Counted from the first letter of the stretch, positions 18,848 to 27,995 are shown. The stretch: 64,000 nucleotides of DNA from an uncultured Candidatus Neoarthromitus sp. (GCA_937890765.1 CALADQ010000026.1:170279-234278), one strand, 5' to 3'. Notes: generated by a model from the letters alone, not told the origin. Made by a program: numbers and translations.

Positions 18848-19114
18848 ATGGCTAATATAAAATCAGCTAAGAAGAGAATTAAAGTTACTCAAACTAAAAC
18901 TTTAAGAAACCAAATGGTTAAATCTGCTTTAAAAACTATTATAAAAAAGTTTGAGGTTGCTTTAGATAATAATGAACTTGAATCAGCTAAAACTATATTT
19001 TCTGATGTAACGAAAGCTTTAGATATGGCTGCATCAAAAGGTGTTATACATAAAAATAAAGCTGCAAGAAAGAAATCAAGATTAGCAATAAAATTAAACA
19101 AAGCTCAAGCGTAA
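18848..19114 (+). CDS. rpsT: 30S ribosomal protein S20
   Basis: 88 residues beginning [20 protein letters not shown] and ending [20 protein letters not shown]: the complete S20 family, very basic, which binds the 5' domain of 16S rRNA. It is monocistronic, with its own sigma-A promoter and a strong terminator. It diverges from gpr and converges with holA, as in many Firmicutes. Confidence 0.98.
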   Translation: MANIKSAKKRIKVTQTKTLRNQMVKSALKTIIKKFEVALDNNELESAKTIFSDVTKALDMAASKGVIHKNKAARKKSRLAIKLNKAQA

Positions 19115-19152
19115 AAAATCTAATACCATTAAGAAATGGTATTAGATTTTTT
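19113..19152. terminator. strong bidirectional terminator, rpsT / holA
   Basis: An 18-bp perfect stem (arms 19113-19130 and 19135-19152) with a 4-nt loop; the A/T tracts at the base act as U-runs in both directions. Confidence 0.95.
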
Positions 19153-20167
19153 ATTTCCTTAAACAAATATCAATTATGTATCTTTCAAATTCATACAAAA
19201 CATCAAAATTTGAATTTTTTCTAGAATTGTAATCCATATTAACAAAACCATCTATAATATCAACAATTTCACGCACAGAATATTTCTTGGATAACCTTAA
19301 AAAATTATTTAAAACATATTGATTGATTCTAGTTCGTTTAATTATTTCTTTCGAATTTAATCCGCTTTTTATAAAAATGCTTATGTCTAAAAATTTTACA
19401 AACTGATTGTTAATCATTGAAAATATGTAATTGAATTCCTTTCCATTTTGCATAAGTTCCTTAAAAATTTTAAGCGAGCTTTTTAAATTTTTATCCAAAA
19501 TCGCATTTATAAATAGGAAAACATTATGCTCAAAACTTCTAGATATAACTTCATCTACATCATTTTTAGAAATTTTCCTACCATTTAAAAACATTTTCAA
19601 TTTAAAAATTTCGTTTTCTATATGAAAAAAATCATTTAAAATTTTATCGCAAAAATATACAAGCAAACTATTATCTATTTCAATTTTGTGTTTTTGAAAA
19701 ATATTTCGTACTTCTTTGTAAAACTCTTCTCCACGCAATTGATTGATTTTGCAAGTTTGTCCAAATTTTTGAAAATCACCCAAAACATCTTTATTTTTAT
19801 CTTGCTCTTGATAAATATAATAACATATTAAAACGCACTCTTTTGGAAGATTCCTAATAAGTTCTTTTAATTTTTCAATCTGCTCTTTCTTATCACCATC
19901 AGATTTCAAAAAAAGACAATTTTCCAAAACAACAATCCTTTTTTCCTGCATCATCGGAATCGTATTGCAAATCTCAAACAAATTTTCAAAATTAAAATTA
20001 GCTTCATATTTAAATGAACTATAATTAAAATGTCTAAATTCTTCAATTACATTGTGCAACTTCACTTTGTCCAAAAAATTTAAAACCAATTTCAAATCAT
20101 AACTATATATAAAATAACAATTTTCAGTATTTTCAGCTTTCTTCAACAAAGAATCATAATTTAACAT
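19151..20167 (-). CDS. holA: DNA polymerase III delta subunit (HolA)
   Basis: Clamp-loader delta subunit of about 338 residues. The N-terminal AAA-like domain lacks a Walker A (CYFIYSYDLKLVLNFLDKVK, KRIVVLENCLFLKS), and the C-terminal collar domain includes LFINAILDKN and YNSRKNSNFDVLYEFERYIIDI. It opens the beta clamp for loading. The frame extends up to 20230 inside comEC, but ATG at 20167 has SD AGGTG overlapping the comEC stop, so I use it. The comEC-holA-rpsT order is conserved in Firmicutes. Confidence 0.88.
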   Translation of the reverse strand: MLNYDSLLKKAENTENCYFIYSYDLKLVLNFLDKVKLHNVIEEFRHFNYSSFKYEANFNFENLFEICNTIPMMQEKRIVVLENCLFLKSDGDKKEQIEKLKELIRNLPKECVLICYYIYQEQDKNKDVLGDFQKFGQTCKINQLRGEEFYKEVRNIFQKHKIEIDNSLLVYFCDKILNDFFHIENEIFKLKMFLNGRKISKNDVDEVISRSFEHNVFLFINAILDKNLKSSLKIFKELMQNGKEFNYIFSMINNQFVKFLDISIFIKSGLNSKEIIKRTRINQYVLNNFLRLSKKYSVREIVDIIDGFVNMDYNSRKNSNFDVLYEFERYIIDICLRK

Positions 20168-20174
20168 AACACAC

Positions 20175-21833
20175 CTAAAAAATAAAGTAATATTTTTGAG
20201 GATGATAATTTGAATAATATTTAACTTCACTTTGATTATTCAAAAATTCTACCTCTCTATCATTAAATCCAAACAAAACTTTATCATCTTTAAAATCTAT
20301 AGAAAATTTAATCCCAGAAAAATTAATTTCCCTGCAATTCTTTCCACTTAAAACTTTATCAACAAATAACTTCGATTTTATGTCAACATCATTTTTTAAA
20401 TTTTTATCTACACAAACCACACTTTTGTTTTCACTTCTCAATATAACGTAATTTTTCCCAAAATAATTTCCAAATTCCACAGTCATGCTTAAAGAAACAT
20501 TAAAATAAATTCCAACTAAAACCAAATAAACAACTAAACTTCTTTTGATTTTATAAGGAATCTTAAACAACATAAAATAAATTACATAAAAACAAATTAT
20601 AATCGTGATTAAACCGTACGACAAATATATTTCCGATGGAAGCAAAGATTTTATAAATATAATTCCACCGTCAATTATATCAAAATTCAATTTTATTAAA
20701 TATATACAAATTTCCCTCACAATCGGAACAACCGACGCAAAAATTAAAATAAATCCCAAGATTATAATAATCGTGTAAAAAGGTATAAGCAATATGTTCG
20801 ACAATATAAATTGCAAATTTAATTTCCTTTCAATCAATATTGACAAAGGTAAAATAAATATTTGTGCTGATATTAAAATCGAAAGAGAATCTCCAATTAA
20901 ACTAGGAATTTTGTAAAAATAATTTCTTATTTTAGAATTAAACATAAGTATTCCTAATGTCGACGCAAAAGTGTAAATAAAACCTAAATTGAAAATTTCA
21001 TAAGGTCTCATTAACAAAATTAATGTACATGAAAAAAATAGAGCGTTAAGAGCATCATAAGTTCTGTAAACTCTCGGAGAAAATTCTTTTAAAAATATCA
21101 TCGTAAACGCTCGTATGCCAGAAACTTTGGTTCCAGTAAAAATTAAATACAAAAACAACACAATAATTGATGGTAAATAGGAAAATAATTTTGACAAAAA
21201 TCCAAAAACTAAATTAATATGAAATCCAGAAATGCTCAAGATATGAACTATTCCTAAGGATTTAAATTCTTTTTTAAATTCACTATCTAAATCTCCCAAA
21301 ATCAATCCCGATAAAATATTTCCGTTCTTTTCACCAAACTCTCCAACAAAATAATTTTTCAAAACGTTCTTAACTCTTATAAATTTGTGAAAAAAATCTG
21401 ATTTAAAATTATTAATTTTGAAATCTTTAATTTCTCCAACAATTCCAACATCGTAATATCTAGAATTTTTAAATTTCCCACTTAAATTTAAAATTAAACC
21501 ATCCTCAAAATTTTCATTTTGAAAATCTTTAATAATAAATTTCTTAAAATTATTGCTAACTACTAAATCATTTCCAATTTTCTTTTGAATTCTAAAATTA
21601 ACGCTACTAAACATTTTCTCATTAAGAGAATAGTAATTAATCGTATTAAACAATGCAAAAATCATAAATGCTATAGCCAAAAATTTTATTTTAAAACAAG
21701 ATTTGAACTTCATAAATCCAATCGCAAGAAATAAAAATAAAATTAAACTTACAAACATCGAAGAATGCAATATCGATATGCCCAACAATATACTTATCAC
21801 GACACAAATAAAATAAATTACAAACTCTCTCAT
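20175..21833 (-). CDS. comEC: ComEC/Rec2-type DNA-uptake channel lacking the metallo-beta-lactamase domain
   Basis: 552-residue polytopic membrane protein. N-terminal hydrophobic helices and a short DUF4131-like OB region (residues about 65-150) lead into the Competence domain, with NGNILSGLILGDLDSEFKKE and LGIVHILSISGFHINLVFG near 170-205, then several further helices. In B. subtilis, ComEC moves single-stranded DNA across the membrane. Full-length ComEC is roughly 750 residues with a C-terminal metallo-beta-lactamase nuclease domain. Here the last helix ends near residue 450 and the remaining about 100 residues contain no H-x-H-x-D-H, so the nuclease part is missing. Its stop overlaps the holA SD. 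Confidence 0.85.
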   Translation of the reverse strand: MREFVIYFICVVISILLGISILHSSMFVSLILFLFLAIGFMKFKSCFKIKFLAIAFMIFALFNTINYYSLNEKMFSSVNFRIQKKIGNDLVVSNNFKKFIIKDFQNENFEDGLILNLSGKFKNSRYYDVGIVGEIKDFKINNFKSDFFHKFIRVKNVLKNYFVGEFGEKNGNILSGLILGDLDSEFKKEFKSLGIVHILSISGFHINLVFGFLSKLFSYLPSIIVLFLYLIFTGTKVSGIRAFTMIFLKEFSPRVYRTYDALNALFFSCTLILLMRPYEIFNLGFIYTFASTLGILMFNSKIRNYFYKIPSLIGDSLSILISAQIFILPLSILIERKLNLQFILSNILLIPFYTIIIILGFILIFASVVPIVREICIYLIKLNFDIIDGGIIFIKSLLPSEIYLSYGLITIIICFYVIYFMLFKIPYKIKRSLVVYLVLVGIYFNVSLSMTVEFGNYFGKNYVILRSENKSVVCVDKNLKNDVDIKSKLFVDKVLSGKNCREINFSGIKFSIDFKDDKVLFGFNDREVEFLNNQSEVKYYSNYHPQKYYFIF

Positions 21834-21904
21834 ATTTTCAAAATCCTAAAAAAACTTTTTTTAAATTAATTTCAAAATAAATGAAAATATATTCAATAAA
21901 CAAA

Positions 21905-21932
21905 GACTCCTAAAAAATTTTTTTCAGGAGTC
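21905..21932. terminator. terminator of the spoVA operon
   Basis: GACTCCT / AGGAGTC extended by A/T pairing, with a T-run on the minus strand after the spoVAE stop. Confidence 0.8.
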
Positions 21933-21938
21933 CTTAAA

Positions 21939-22301
21939 TCATTTTAAAGATTTTGTTTTTGATGTAAACACAAATGAAAATAAAAATGAAATTAATATTG
22001 CAAATGTTATTCCAGCAGAAACTCCAGAAAGTCCCCCCGTAATAATACCCATTAATCCAATTTCATTTACCTTCTCTATTACTGATTTTCCCAGGCTATA
22101 TCCAAAACCTAAAATCGGTATGCAAGCTCCACCTGTAGCATTTTTAACTAAATACTCATATCCAGGGAATAACGCCAAAATATTTCCAACACAAACCATG
22201 AAAACTAAAATATACGCAGGCAATATTTTAAATTTATCCATAAATATTTGCGTAATTCCACAAATCAAACCACCAAGAAGAAAACTCCACAAATAATTCA
22301 A
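21939..22301 (-). CDS. spoVAE: stage V sporulation protein AE
   Basis: 120-residue inner-spore-membrane protein with four hydrophobic segments. YLWSFLLGGLICGITQIF, ATGGACIPILGFG and GLMGIITGGLSGVSAGITFA are SpoVAE signatures. With SpoVAC and SpoVAD it forms the channel for dipicolinic acid uptake in sporulation and release in germination. It starts 5 nt after spoVAD and is the last gene of spoVAC-D-E, the minimal clostridial set. Confidence 0.93.
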   Translation of the reverse strand: MNYLWSFLLGGLICGITQIFMDKFKILPAYILVFMVCVGNILALFPGYEYLVKNATGGACIPILGFGYSLGKSVIEKVNEIGLMGIITGGLSGVSAGITFAILISFLFSFVFTSKTKSLK

Positions 22302-22306
22302 TATCT

Positions 22307-23332
22307 TTACCTCCTATTGTTAAATTCTATAGATACAGCGTGAGCTATTCCTGGAATACTTTCTCCTTGAAAACTAGTTGTTGGACTCATCAACGCACCT
22401 GTAGAAATTATCAAAATTCTATTTATTTTCCCTTCAAGCAACCGCTTGTAAAAATATCCTGTAAAAACTGATGCAGAACAACCGCAACCACTTCCACCAG
22501 AAAAAGTATCTTGCCTCGCACTGTCATATATACTTTCGCCACAGTCAACATAAATTTTTGAAATATCGTAACCTAAATTCTTTAACATCGTTTCAGTTAT
22601 TTGACGTCCTACTTTTCCTAAATCTCCAGTCGCTATGCAATCATAATAACTTTCATCTCTACCTGTGTCTTTAAAATGCGTATATATGGTATCAACAGCA
22701 GAAGGAGCCATAGCCGCCCCCATATTATTTACATCTTTTATTCCATAGTCTTTAACTTTTCCTGTTGTAACGTAAGTAACTTCAGGATAATTTCCTTCAC
22801 GTCCTATTAAAACAGAACCAGCTCCTGTAACAGTCCATTGACAAGTTGCCGCTCTTTGACTTCCATATTCCAATGGAAATCTAAATTGTCTTTCAGCTGA
22901 ACTAAAGTGAGATGAAGCACCTGTTACAACATAATTTGCAAATCCACCATCAACAAACATAGCACCAAGACTCAATGACAACGAAAAAGTTGAACAAGCT
23001 CCGTACAAACCTATAAAAGGAATTTTAATTTCACGTGCCGCAAAATTTGAAGATGTAATTTGATTTTGCAAATCTCCACACAAAAGATAATTAACATCGC
23101 TTTCTTTCAAATTTCCTTTTTTTATGCTTTCCATTATTGAAGTGTACAAAATGCTAGACTCAGCTTTTTCATAAGTATCACGTCCATTTTTATCATCTTT
23201 CAATTTTATATCAAAATATTGTCCCAAAGGACCTTCAGCTTCTTTTGGTCCAACAACGCTAGTAGCTGAAATTAGTTTTGGCCTATTTTTAAGTTCAACA
23301 GTTTGACTTCCAACTCTTTTGTTTTCATCCAC
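22307..23332 (-). CDS. spoVAD: stage V sporulation protein AD (DPA-binding)
   Basis: 341 residues with a thiolase-like fold. NYLLCGDLQNQITSSNFAAREI, PFIGLYGACSTFSLSL near 125-145 and GGSGCGCSASVFTGYFY near 280 are typical. SpoVAD binds dipicolinic acid on the outer face of the spore inner membrane. The cysteine at the thiolase position (GACST) is retained, although SpoVAD is not known to be catalytic. Middle gene of spoVAC-D-E, 12 nt after spoVAC. Confidence 0.96.
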   Translation of the reverse strand: MDENKRVGSQTVELKNRPKLISATSVVGPKEAEGPLGQYFDIKLKDDKNGRDTYEKAESSILYTSIMESIKKGNLKESDVNYLLCGDLQNQITSSNFAAREIKIPFIGLYGACSTFSLSLSLGAMFVDGGFANYVVTGASSHFSSAERQFRFPLEYGSQRAATCQWTVTGAGSVLIGREGNYPEVTYVTTGKVKDYGIKDVNNMGAAMAPSAVDTIYTHFKDTGRDESYYDCIATGDLGKVGRQITETMLKNLGYDISKIYVDCGESIYDSARQDTFSGGSGCGCSASVFTGYFYKRLLEGKINRILIISTGALMSPTTSFQGESIPGIAHAVSIEFNNRR

Positions 23333-23344
23333 AACTTAAACCTC

Positions 23345-23806
23345 CTAATTCGAAATTTTATTGCAAAGAAAATGTATAAGTCCAACTAAAACCGACGATG
23401 AAATTCCAAAAACAATAACAGAACCTGCAATTGTAAACATCTTAACGCAGGTACCAAAAACTATTCCTTCCTTTTTAAATTCAATTGCTGGAGAAGTCAT
23501 AGAATTTGCAAAACCAGTTATAGGAACTATGCTCCCAGCCCCTGCAATATTTCCTATTTTGTCATAAACTCCTACTCCCGTTAGAAATGAGCCTATAAAT
23601 ATCATTGTTATAGAACCCAAAGCTCTAACTTGAAGTTCATCGAGACTTGTTTTCCCATAAATTTTAAATAAAAATTCTCCAACGACACAAAACAATCCAC
23701 CAATTAAAAATGCCATAAAAATTCTTTTAAAATATTTTGGTTTAGGCTCAAGTTCGATAGCACAATGATTGAAAAATTCTTTGAGATGATTTTCGTCATA
23801 ATTCAA
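23345..23806 (-). CDS. spoVAC: stage V sporulation protein AC (DPA channel)
   Basis: About 153 residues. After a short hydrophilic N-terminus come four hydrophobic segments: FMAFLIGGLFCVVGE, ALGSITMIFIGSFLTGVGVYD, AGSIVPITGFANSMTSPAIEFKKEG (the conserved SpoVAC core) and a C-terminal one. SpoVAC behaves as a mechanosensitive DPA channel. The frame opens with TTG at 23821, but the GGAGG SD falls inside it; TTG at 23806 is 8 nt after the SD and is my choice. It is first in the operon. Upstream AT-rich DNA (23807-24005) holds no gene; a sigma-G promoter is expected there but I could not fix one. Confidence 0.92.
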   Translation of the reverse strand: MNYDENHLKEFFNHCAIELEPKPKYFKRIFMAFLIGGLFCVVGEFLFKIYGKTSLDELQVRALGSITMIFIGSFLTGVGVYDKIGNIAGAGSIVPITGFANSMTSPAIEFKKEGIVFGTCVKMFTIAGSVIVFGISSSVLVGLIHFLCNKISN

Positions 23807-24017
23807 TTTATCATCCTCCAAAAAAGTAATTAAATTTTTATTTAAAGCTATTGTTCCTTTATTTAAGTATTTTATTCTTTTCTTTTAACATGGATTTTAC
23901 TTAATAAAATGTTTAATTTTTTAATAAATATTGTATATGTTTAATTTTTATTGAATTATATGTAAATTTGTATTATTATATAAATAATTAGTTAATTTTC
24001 TAATTGTGAGGTGTTCT

Positions 24018-25079
24018 ATGTCAATGGACGTGTATTTAACAAACGATGAAAATTCAAATTTTGAAAATGCAAAATACATTGACGACATTAACTATTTAAA
24101 TAGTCGTCTTTCGTATCTTGAAAAAATTGTTCAATCTAAATATTCCGATATTTTATATCTAGCTTCAGAAATTTGTAATTTAAAAAACATAAATCTTCAA
24201 TATGATTTAGTTGATATTCTCATAAAACATGGTTCAAATCTTTCAAATTACAAATCTGAATTGGTTGATGTTAAAGACATGATCAATTCATTAAACAATA
24301 ACCTAAAAAAATCTAATGAGCATGCCGAATCTCTCAATAACAAAAAGGAAAGTAATGACATTGAAAAATTAGAACCCCATGATTCTCAACTAGAAAATAA
24401 AGAAATTGAGTCCGACAAATGTGAAAATGATAATTTTAAAAATTTTGAATCAGAAAATTTCACAAATGAAAAGGATGATAACGAAAAACGTAAGAGTATT
24501 AAAAGAGTATTATCAAATGACGTTGCCGAAAAAACAGTTCGAATTGTTGATGAGCCTATAAGCGATAAAAAAAATAAAGCTGAGGTCGCTCGCAAAAAAA
24601 TTCTTTCAAATTTGGATAAGCTCATTTCTTATAAGGAAAATACTTTTAACGATTTAATTGAGATGATAGATTTTCAAATTGATTCTAGTTCCTCAAAAAA
24701 TGATTTGACGAAATTTGTTGAGAGTTTGGAGAACCAAATAGTTGAATTGAATGAATACAAAAATAATATTTTAAAAAATCATTCTTTAAGCAAGTCCATA
24801 GAGCTTGGATCTAATGGTAAAATAACATTTTCTAGAGTATTCATTGAGAAAGAAAGATTAGTTGATAAAAATAAAGAAGAGTATATTAGGGTTGTTGAAG
24901 AAATGTACAATCTTTATTCCGAATTTGTGGACAAGTATTTGAAAAATATTAACGTGATGAAGCCACATTTAGATTCTGAAAAAATAAATTCAATGCAATG
25001 CAACTGTAGTAAAGTTATATACGATTTAAAATTAATTAGAAATTTGTATTCATCATTGGAAAAAATAAAAGGTGTGTAA
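24018..25079 (+). CDS. coiled-coil protein of unknown function
   Basis: I do not recognise this acidic protein of about 353 residues. Residues 20-110 and 190-350 are predicted helical/coiled-coil by eye (heptads such as YLNSRLSYLEKIVQ and LTKFVESLENQIVELNEYK). A low-complexity Glu/Asp/Asn/Lys linker (about 115-185) separates them. A Cys pair (QCNCS) sits near the C-terminus. There is no signal peptide, membrane segment or known catalytic motif. The SD is GAGGTG; ATG at 24018 or 24024 could be the start. It is monocistronic, with a terminator right after the stop, between spoVA and flagellar genes. Position alone does not say whether it serves sporulation, motility or something else. Confidence 0.6.
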   Translation: MSMDVYLTNDENSNFENAKYIDDINYLNSRLSYLEKIVQSKYSDILYLASEICNLKNINLQYDLVDILIKHGSNLSNYKSELVDVKDMINSLNNNLKKSNEHAESLNNKKESNDIEKLEPHDSQLENKEIESDKCENDNFKNFESENFTNEKDDNEKRKSIKRVLSNDVAEKTVRIVDEPISDKKNKAEVARKKILSNLDKLISYKENTFNDLIEMIDFQIDSSSSKNDLTKFVESLENQIVELNEYKNNILKNHSLSKSIELGSNGKITFSRVFIEKERLVDKNKEEYIRVVEEMYNLYSEFVDKYLKNINVMKPHLDSEKINSMQCNCSKVIYDLKLIRNLYSSLEKIKGV

Positions 25080-25092
25080 AAACGCACCTTTT
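25067..25092. terminator. bidirectional terminator, coiled-coil gene / flbD
   Basis: AAAAGGTGTG and CGCACCTTTT pair (one G-U) around a short loop, with T-runs on both strands. The stem overlaps both stop codons. Confidence 0.85.
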
Positions 25093-25279
25093 ATTTTTGA
25101 ATATGTATTCTTCTATTGAATTCAACTATCTTATCAATAACTTCTTCCACAGAATTCTTAACTATATATGTTTTCCCACTTAATAAAACAATTGAAGTTT
25201 CGGGTATAAGTTCTATTCGCTCAATCTCGTTGCAATTTAAATAAAAATTTGTATCATTAACTCGTGTAAGTTCAATCAT
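25091..25279 (-). CDS. flbD: flagellar protein FlbD
   Basis: 62-residue FlbD/SwrD family protein: MIELTRVNDTNFYLNCNEIERIE, then TYIVKNSVEEVIDKIVEF. In B. subtilis the homologue (SwrD) increases flagellar torque through the stator. The ATG at 25279 follows AGGAGG with 8 nt; an earlier in-frame start at 25306 would add nine non-conserved residues. It normally follows flgE and precedes motA/motB; here it follows flgD and the cluster ends, so flgE and the stator genes are elsewhere. A hairpin separates it from flgD. Confidence 0.9.
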   Translation of the reverse strand: MIELTRVNDTNFYLNCNEIERIELIPETSIVLLSGKTYIVKNSVEEVIDKIVEFNRRIHIQK

Positions 25280-25320
25280 TCTATGACCTCCTTCACTTCC
25301 ATTCATATTTTAACACAAAA

Positions 25321-25346
25321 AAATAAGAGTTAAATAACTCTTATTT
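25321..25346 (-). terminator. terminator-like hairpin between flgD and flbD
   Basis: AAATAAGAGTTA and TAACTCTTATTT are exact inverted repeats overlapping the flgD stop and followed by seven Ts in the direction of transcription. The stem is AT-rich, so termination is probably partial. Confidence 0.6.
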
Positions 25347-26241
25347 AAAAATTATTTGTGTATTGCTCACCATCTACTTTTATAACTTTATCCATTGCGA
25401 CAGTTTGTAATTCTCCTGTTTCATCAACTCTAACTTTTAATTTAACATAATAATTTTCTACAACAACACTTTCGACTGTCCCTGTCATTGTTTCATATTT
25501 TTGTGGCGAATCTCCATCTATTTTTTCTGAAGAAGATATAAACTCAACTGTCTTGTCTATCATTCCAGAACCTACAAGCATTGTCATGTTATTATTTATA
25601 TAATCCAACCTACTATCTTGAATTCCTATAACGCTAGCTATATCATCATTTTCAAATTCTCCCATTACAGCTTCGCCTTTTTCATTAAGATACTCAACAC
25701 CCATAATAATTTTCGAACCATTTTGTGAAACGGAACGAACAACACCAGATATTAAATTTCCATTATTGTCATAAGCATTGAGCATAACTCCCCTTCCTAT
25801 TAAAGATTGAGATGCAAAACCGCTCATCGTACTATTTAAATTTGACATTTGTTCCATCGCTGCGAATTGTGCAAATTGAGAAATATATTCTGTTCCATCT
25901 TGAGGTTGAGTTGGATCTTGGTTTGACATTTGAGCGGCTAATATTTTTAGAAAAGCATTCTTGTCCATATCTTCACCAGGTTGCAATATTTTTGTACCTC
26001 TGTCAGTCTTTTGACCTCCATAAACATTATTTGAAGATTTTTCATCCATAAATTTTGAAATACTTGGCTCTTTCGAATCTTCTTCGACCTCATTTTCATT
26101 TGAATCATCATCGTTTAATTTATTTAAAAGCTCCGTAAATTTTGTATCGTTATTTTCAATACTAGATTTATTTATTTTGTACTTACCGTTGTTATTGAAA
26201 AGCAACGAACTATCAATTTTTTTTCCTACATCCATATTCAC
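25345..26241 (-). CDS. flgD: flagellar hook-capping protein FlgD
   Basis: 298 residues. A variable acidic N-terminus (about 1-90) is followed by the conserved FlgD domain: KNAFLKILAAQMSNQDPTQPQDGTEYISQFAQFAAMEQMSNLN near residues 94-137. A long C-terminal part has SLIGRGVML and repeated beta segments. FlgD caps the growing hook and directs FlgE assembly; it is exported by the flagellar type III system, so it has no signal peptide. It follows fliK by 9 nt. The N-terminal region is longer than in enteric FlgD (about 230 residues in total). Confidence 0.93.
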   Translation of the reverse strand: MNMDVGKKIDSSLLFNNNGKYKINKSSIENNDTKFTELLNKLNDDDSNENEVEEDSKEPSISKFMDEKSSNNVYGGQKTDRGTKILQPGEDMDKNAFLKILAAQMSNQDPTQPQDGTEYISQFAQFAAMEQMSNLNSTMSGFASQSLIGRGVMLNAYDNNGNLISGVVRSVSQNGSKIIMGVEYLNEKGEAVMGEFENDDIASVIGIQDSRLDYINNNMTMLVGSGMIDKTVEFISSSEKIDGDSPQKYETMTGTVESVVVENYYVKLKVRVDETGELQTVAMDKVIKVDGEQYTNNF

Positions 26242-26250
26242 ACCTCAAAA

Positions 26251-27543
26251 TTAAACTAAAATCCCTGATCTTAGATTTCGTTTTTTAACATCTTCAGGAA
26301 CATCCTCATCATCTAATTTTAAATTAAATGCTTGTACACTTTGATTATCATCTTCGTCGAAATTTTTATTTTGGTTAGAGCCATTGCCGTTAGAATCGAA
26401 TGTGAATTTTTGCAAATCAACTTGAATATTATCTAAATTTATTTGATGATTTTCCTTTATCATGTTTTTGATATCTGTGATTGTGCTATCTATAATTTTA
26501 AGAGCCTCGACTTTTTCTACTCTTATCATTAATCTAACATTGTCCTTAATAACTTCGTATTTTATATCCATTTTTCCTAAATGCTCTGGATTCAATTTCA
26601 AAATCATTTCAGTTTTATTGTTAGTAGCCATGTAATTTATACTTTCAACGAATTCTTTAACAAATTTTGTTTGAACAGTGGCGTCTATAGTTTTATGAAA
26701 AACTTCTACATTTGCATTCAAATTATGAGTCCTTATATTGTTAACCAAATAATTTTCAAAATTTTTATCATTTTCTTTGTTAAAGCCAGAAATTTCTTTC
26801 AAAATATTATCTGATTCGTTGTGATTTTTAATTTCACTAAAAGAATTTAAATTTTTAAATTCAGTTGATTGAACCTCAACACTTTGAGTTGGAGTACCTT
26901 CAAAATTTTGTGCACGATTAATTTTTTGAGAAATTTCATTTTTAATATTTTTCAAAAGCTCATCGCTATTTAAAAATTTCCCATCATCTAAAATTTGATT
27001 TATATTTTTAACAAAATCCACATCATCTTTTTCAAAATCAGAAATTATATTTTTAATTAAAGATTTAAAGCCTTCGCTATTTGACAAAATCTTTTGAGAA
27101 AGTTCTGCATTATCAATTGAAGCAAAATCAATTTTATTTTTGTCAAATCCCAATTCGCTTAAAATATTTTCACTATTGGAATCTAAATTTTGCACTAACT
27201 GATTTTTATTAATGACCAAATTTTCCTGTGGCAAAAATCCATTTTCACTAACCAAATTTCTTATAAAAAAATTTTGCGTTCCATCAACAGTTGGGGTAAA
27301 TTCTTTTAAACCATTTTGTGAAACAAAATCAATTAAATAAACTAAAGCTTTTAATTTATCCAAATTTTCATTATCATCATCAGAATTTTTTTTGTCACAA
27401 CAATTTGTTTCTGAAGAATTTTTAGATTCTTCCAAAGATTTTTTAAAATCTCCCCTAACCTTTTCATTGTCAATATTTTTATTTTTATTCGAGATATCTT
27501 GAGTAGAAAGCGAATTTTTAAGATTGTTAATACTAATATTCAT
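26251..27543 (-). CDS. fliK: flagellar hook-length control protein FliK
   Basis: About 430 residues. A poorly conserved Asn/Asp/Glu/Lys-rich N-terminal two-thirds precedes the conserved C-terminal Flg_hook domain (residues about 300-390): MILKLNPEHLGKMDIKYEVIKDNVRLMIRVEKVEALKII, then INLDNIQVDL. FliK measures hook length and switches export specificity. The ATG at 27543 has AGGAGG 9 nt upstream inside the end of fliJ, so fliK overlaps fliJ by 11 nt. The order fliG-H-I-J-K-flgD is the clostridial standard. Confidence 0.9.
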   Translation of the reverse strand: MNISINNLKNSLSTQDISNKNKNIDNEKVRGDFKKSLEESKNSSETNCCDKKNSDDDNENLDKLKALVYLIDFVSQNGLKEFTPTVDGTQNFFIRNLVSENGFLPQENLVINKNQLVQNLDSNSENILSELGFDKNKIDFASIDNAELSQKILSNSEGFKSLIKNIISDFEKDDVDFVKNINQILDDGKFLNSDELLKNIKNEISQKINRAQNFEGTPTQSVEVQSTEFKNLNSFSEIKNHNESDNILKEISGFNKENDKNFENYLVNNIRTHNLNANVEVFHKTIDATVQTKFVKEFVESINYMATNNKTEMILKLNPEHLGKMDIKYEVIKDNVRLMIRVEKVEALKIIDSTITDIKNMIKENHQINLDNIQVDLQKFTFDSNGNGSNQNKNFDEDDNQSVQAFNLKLDDEDVPEDVKKRNLRSGILV

Positions 27544-27982
27544 TATCCCTATCCTCCTCAAATTCTTTATAATACATATTTAAAGATAATTCATCTAAGA
27601 AATCTTGCTCTTCTTTATCTTGTTCCTTCAAAAATTTTTTAAATTCTTTATCTTTCAATTTCTCCAAAACTTTTCTGTTTCTCTTTTTAGTTTTATAATC
27701 CTCAAATCTGTATTCATATTCTTTACTCAGTTCTTGTTTTTCTTTTTGATTTAACATTATTGAACTTTCTAAGTAGTTTGTGTAATTTTTCTTAATTATA
27801 TCCTCAATTTTTGTCGTGCAAGTTGCAAAAGCATTTTTATTATAAAGTTCATTGAGAATATTTATATTGTTATCAATAATTTTTATTTTCCCACTTATAT
27901 CCGTAAATTTTTGCGATGCCTCTTTTTCTAATCTAAGACGCATGTTAAGAAGTTTGTTTAATGAATATCTAAATTTTTTCAT
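27533..27982 (-). CDS. fliJ: flagellar export chaperone FliJ
   Basis: 149 residues, almost entirely charged helices: FRYSLNKLLNMRLRLEKEASQKF opens with the FliJ pattern, followed by a long coiled coil and a KKRNRKVLEKLKDKEFKKFLKEQDKEEQ stretch. FliJ forms the gamma-like stalk of the FliI ATPase ring and connects it to FlhA. The call rests on the N-terminal motif, size and position between fliI (13-nt gap) and fliK. Confidence 0.88.
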   Translation of the reverse strand: MKKFRYSLNKLLNMRLRLEKEASQKFTDISGKIKIIDNNINILNELYNKNAFATCTTKIEDIIKKNYTNYLESSIMLNQKEKQELSKEYEYRFEDYKTKKRNRKVLEKLKDKEFKKFLKEQDKEEQDFLDELSLNMYYKEFEEDRDNEY

Positions 27983-27995
27983 ATCAATAACCTCA

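Noticed and set aside
23822..24005. Sigma-G promoter for spoVAC
   Set aside because: A weak AGAATA/ACAATAG pair can be drawn in this AT-rich gap, but it is not better than chance.
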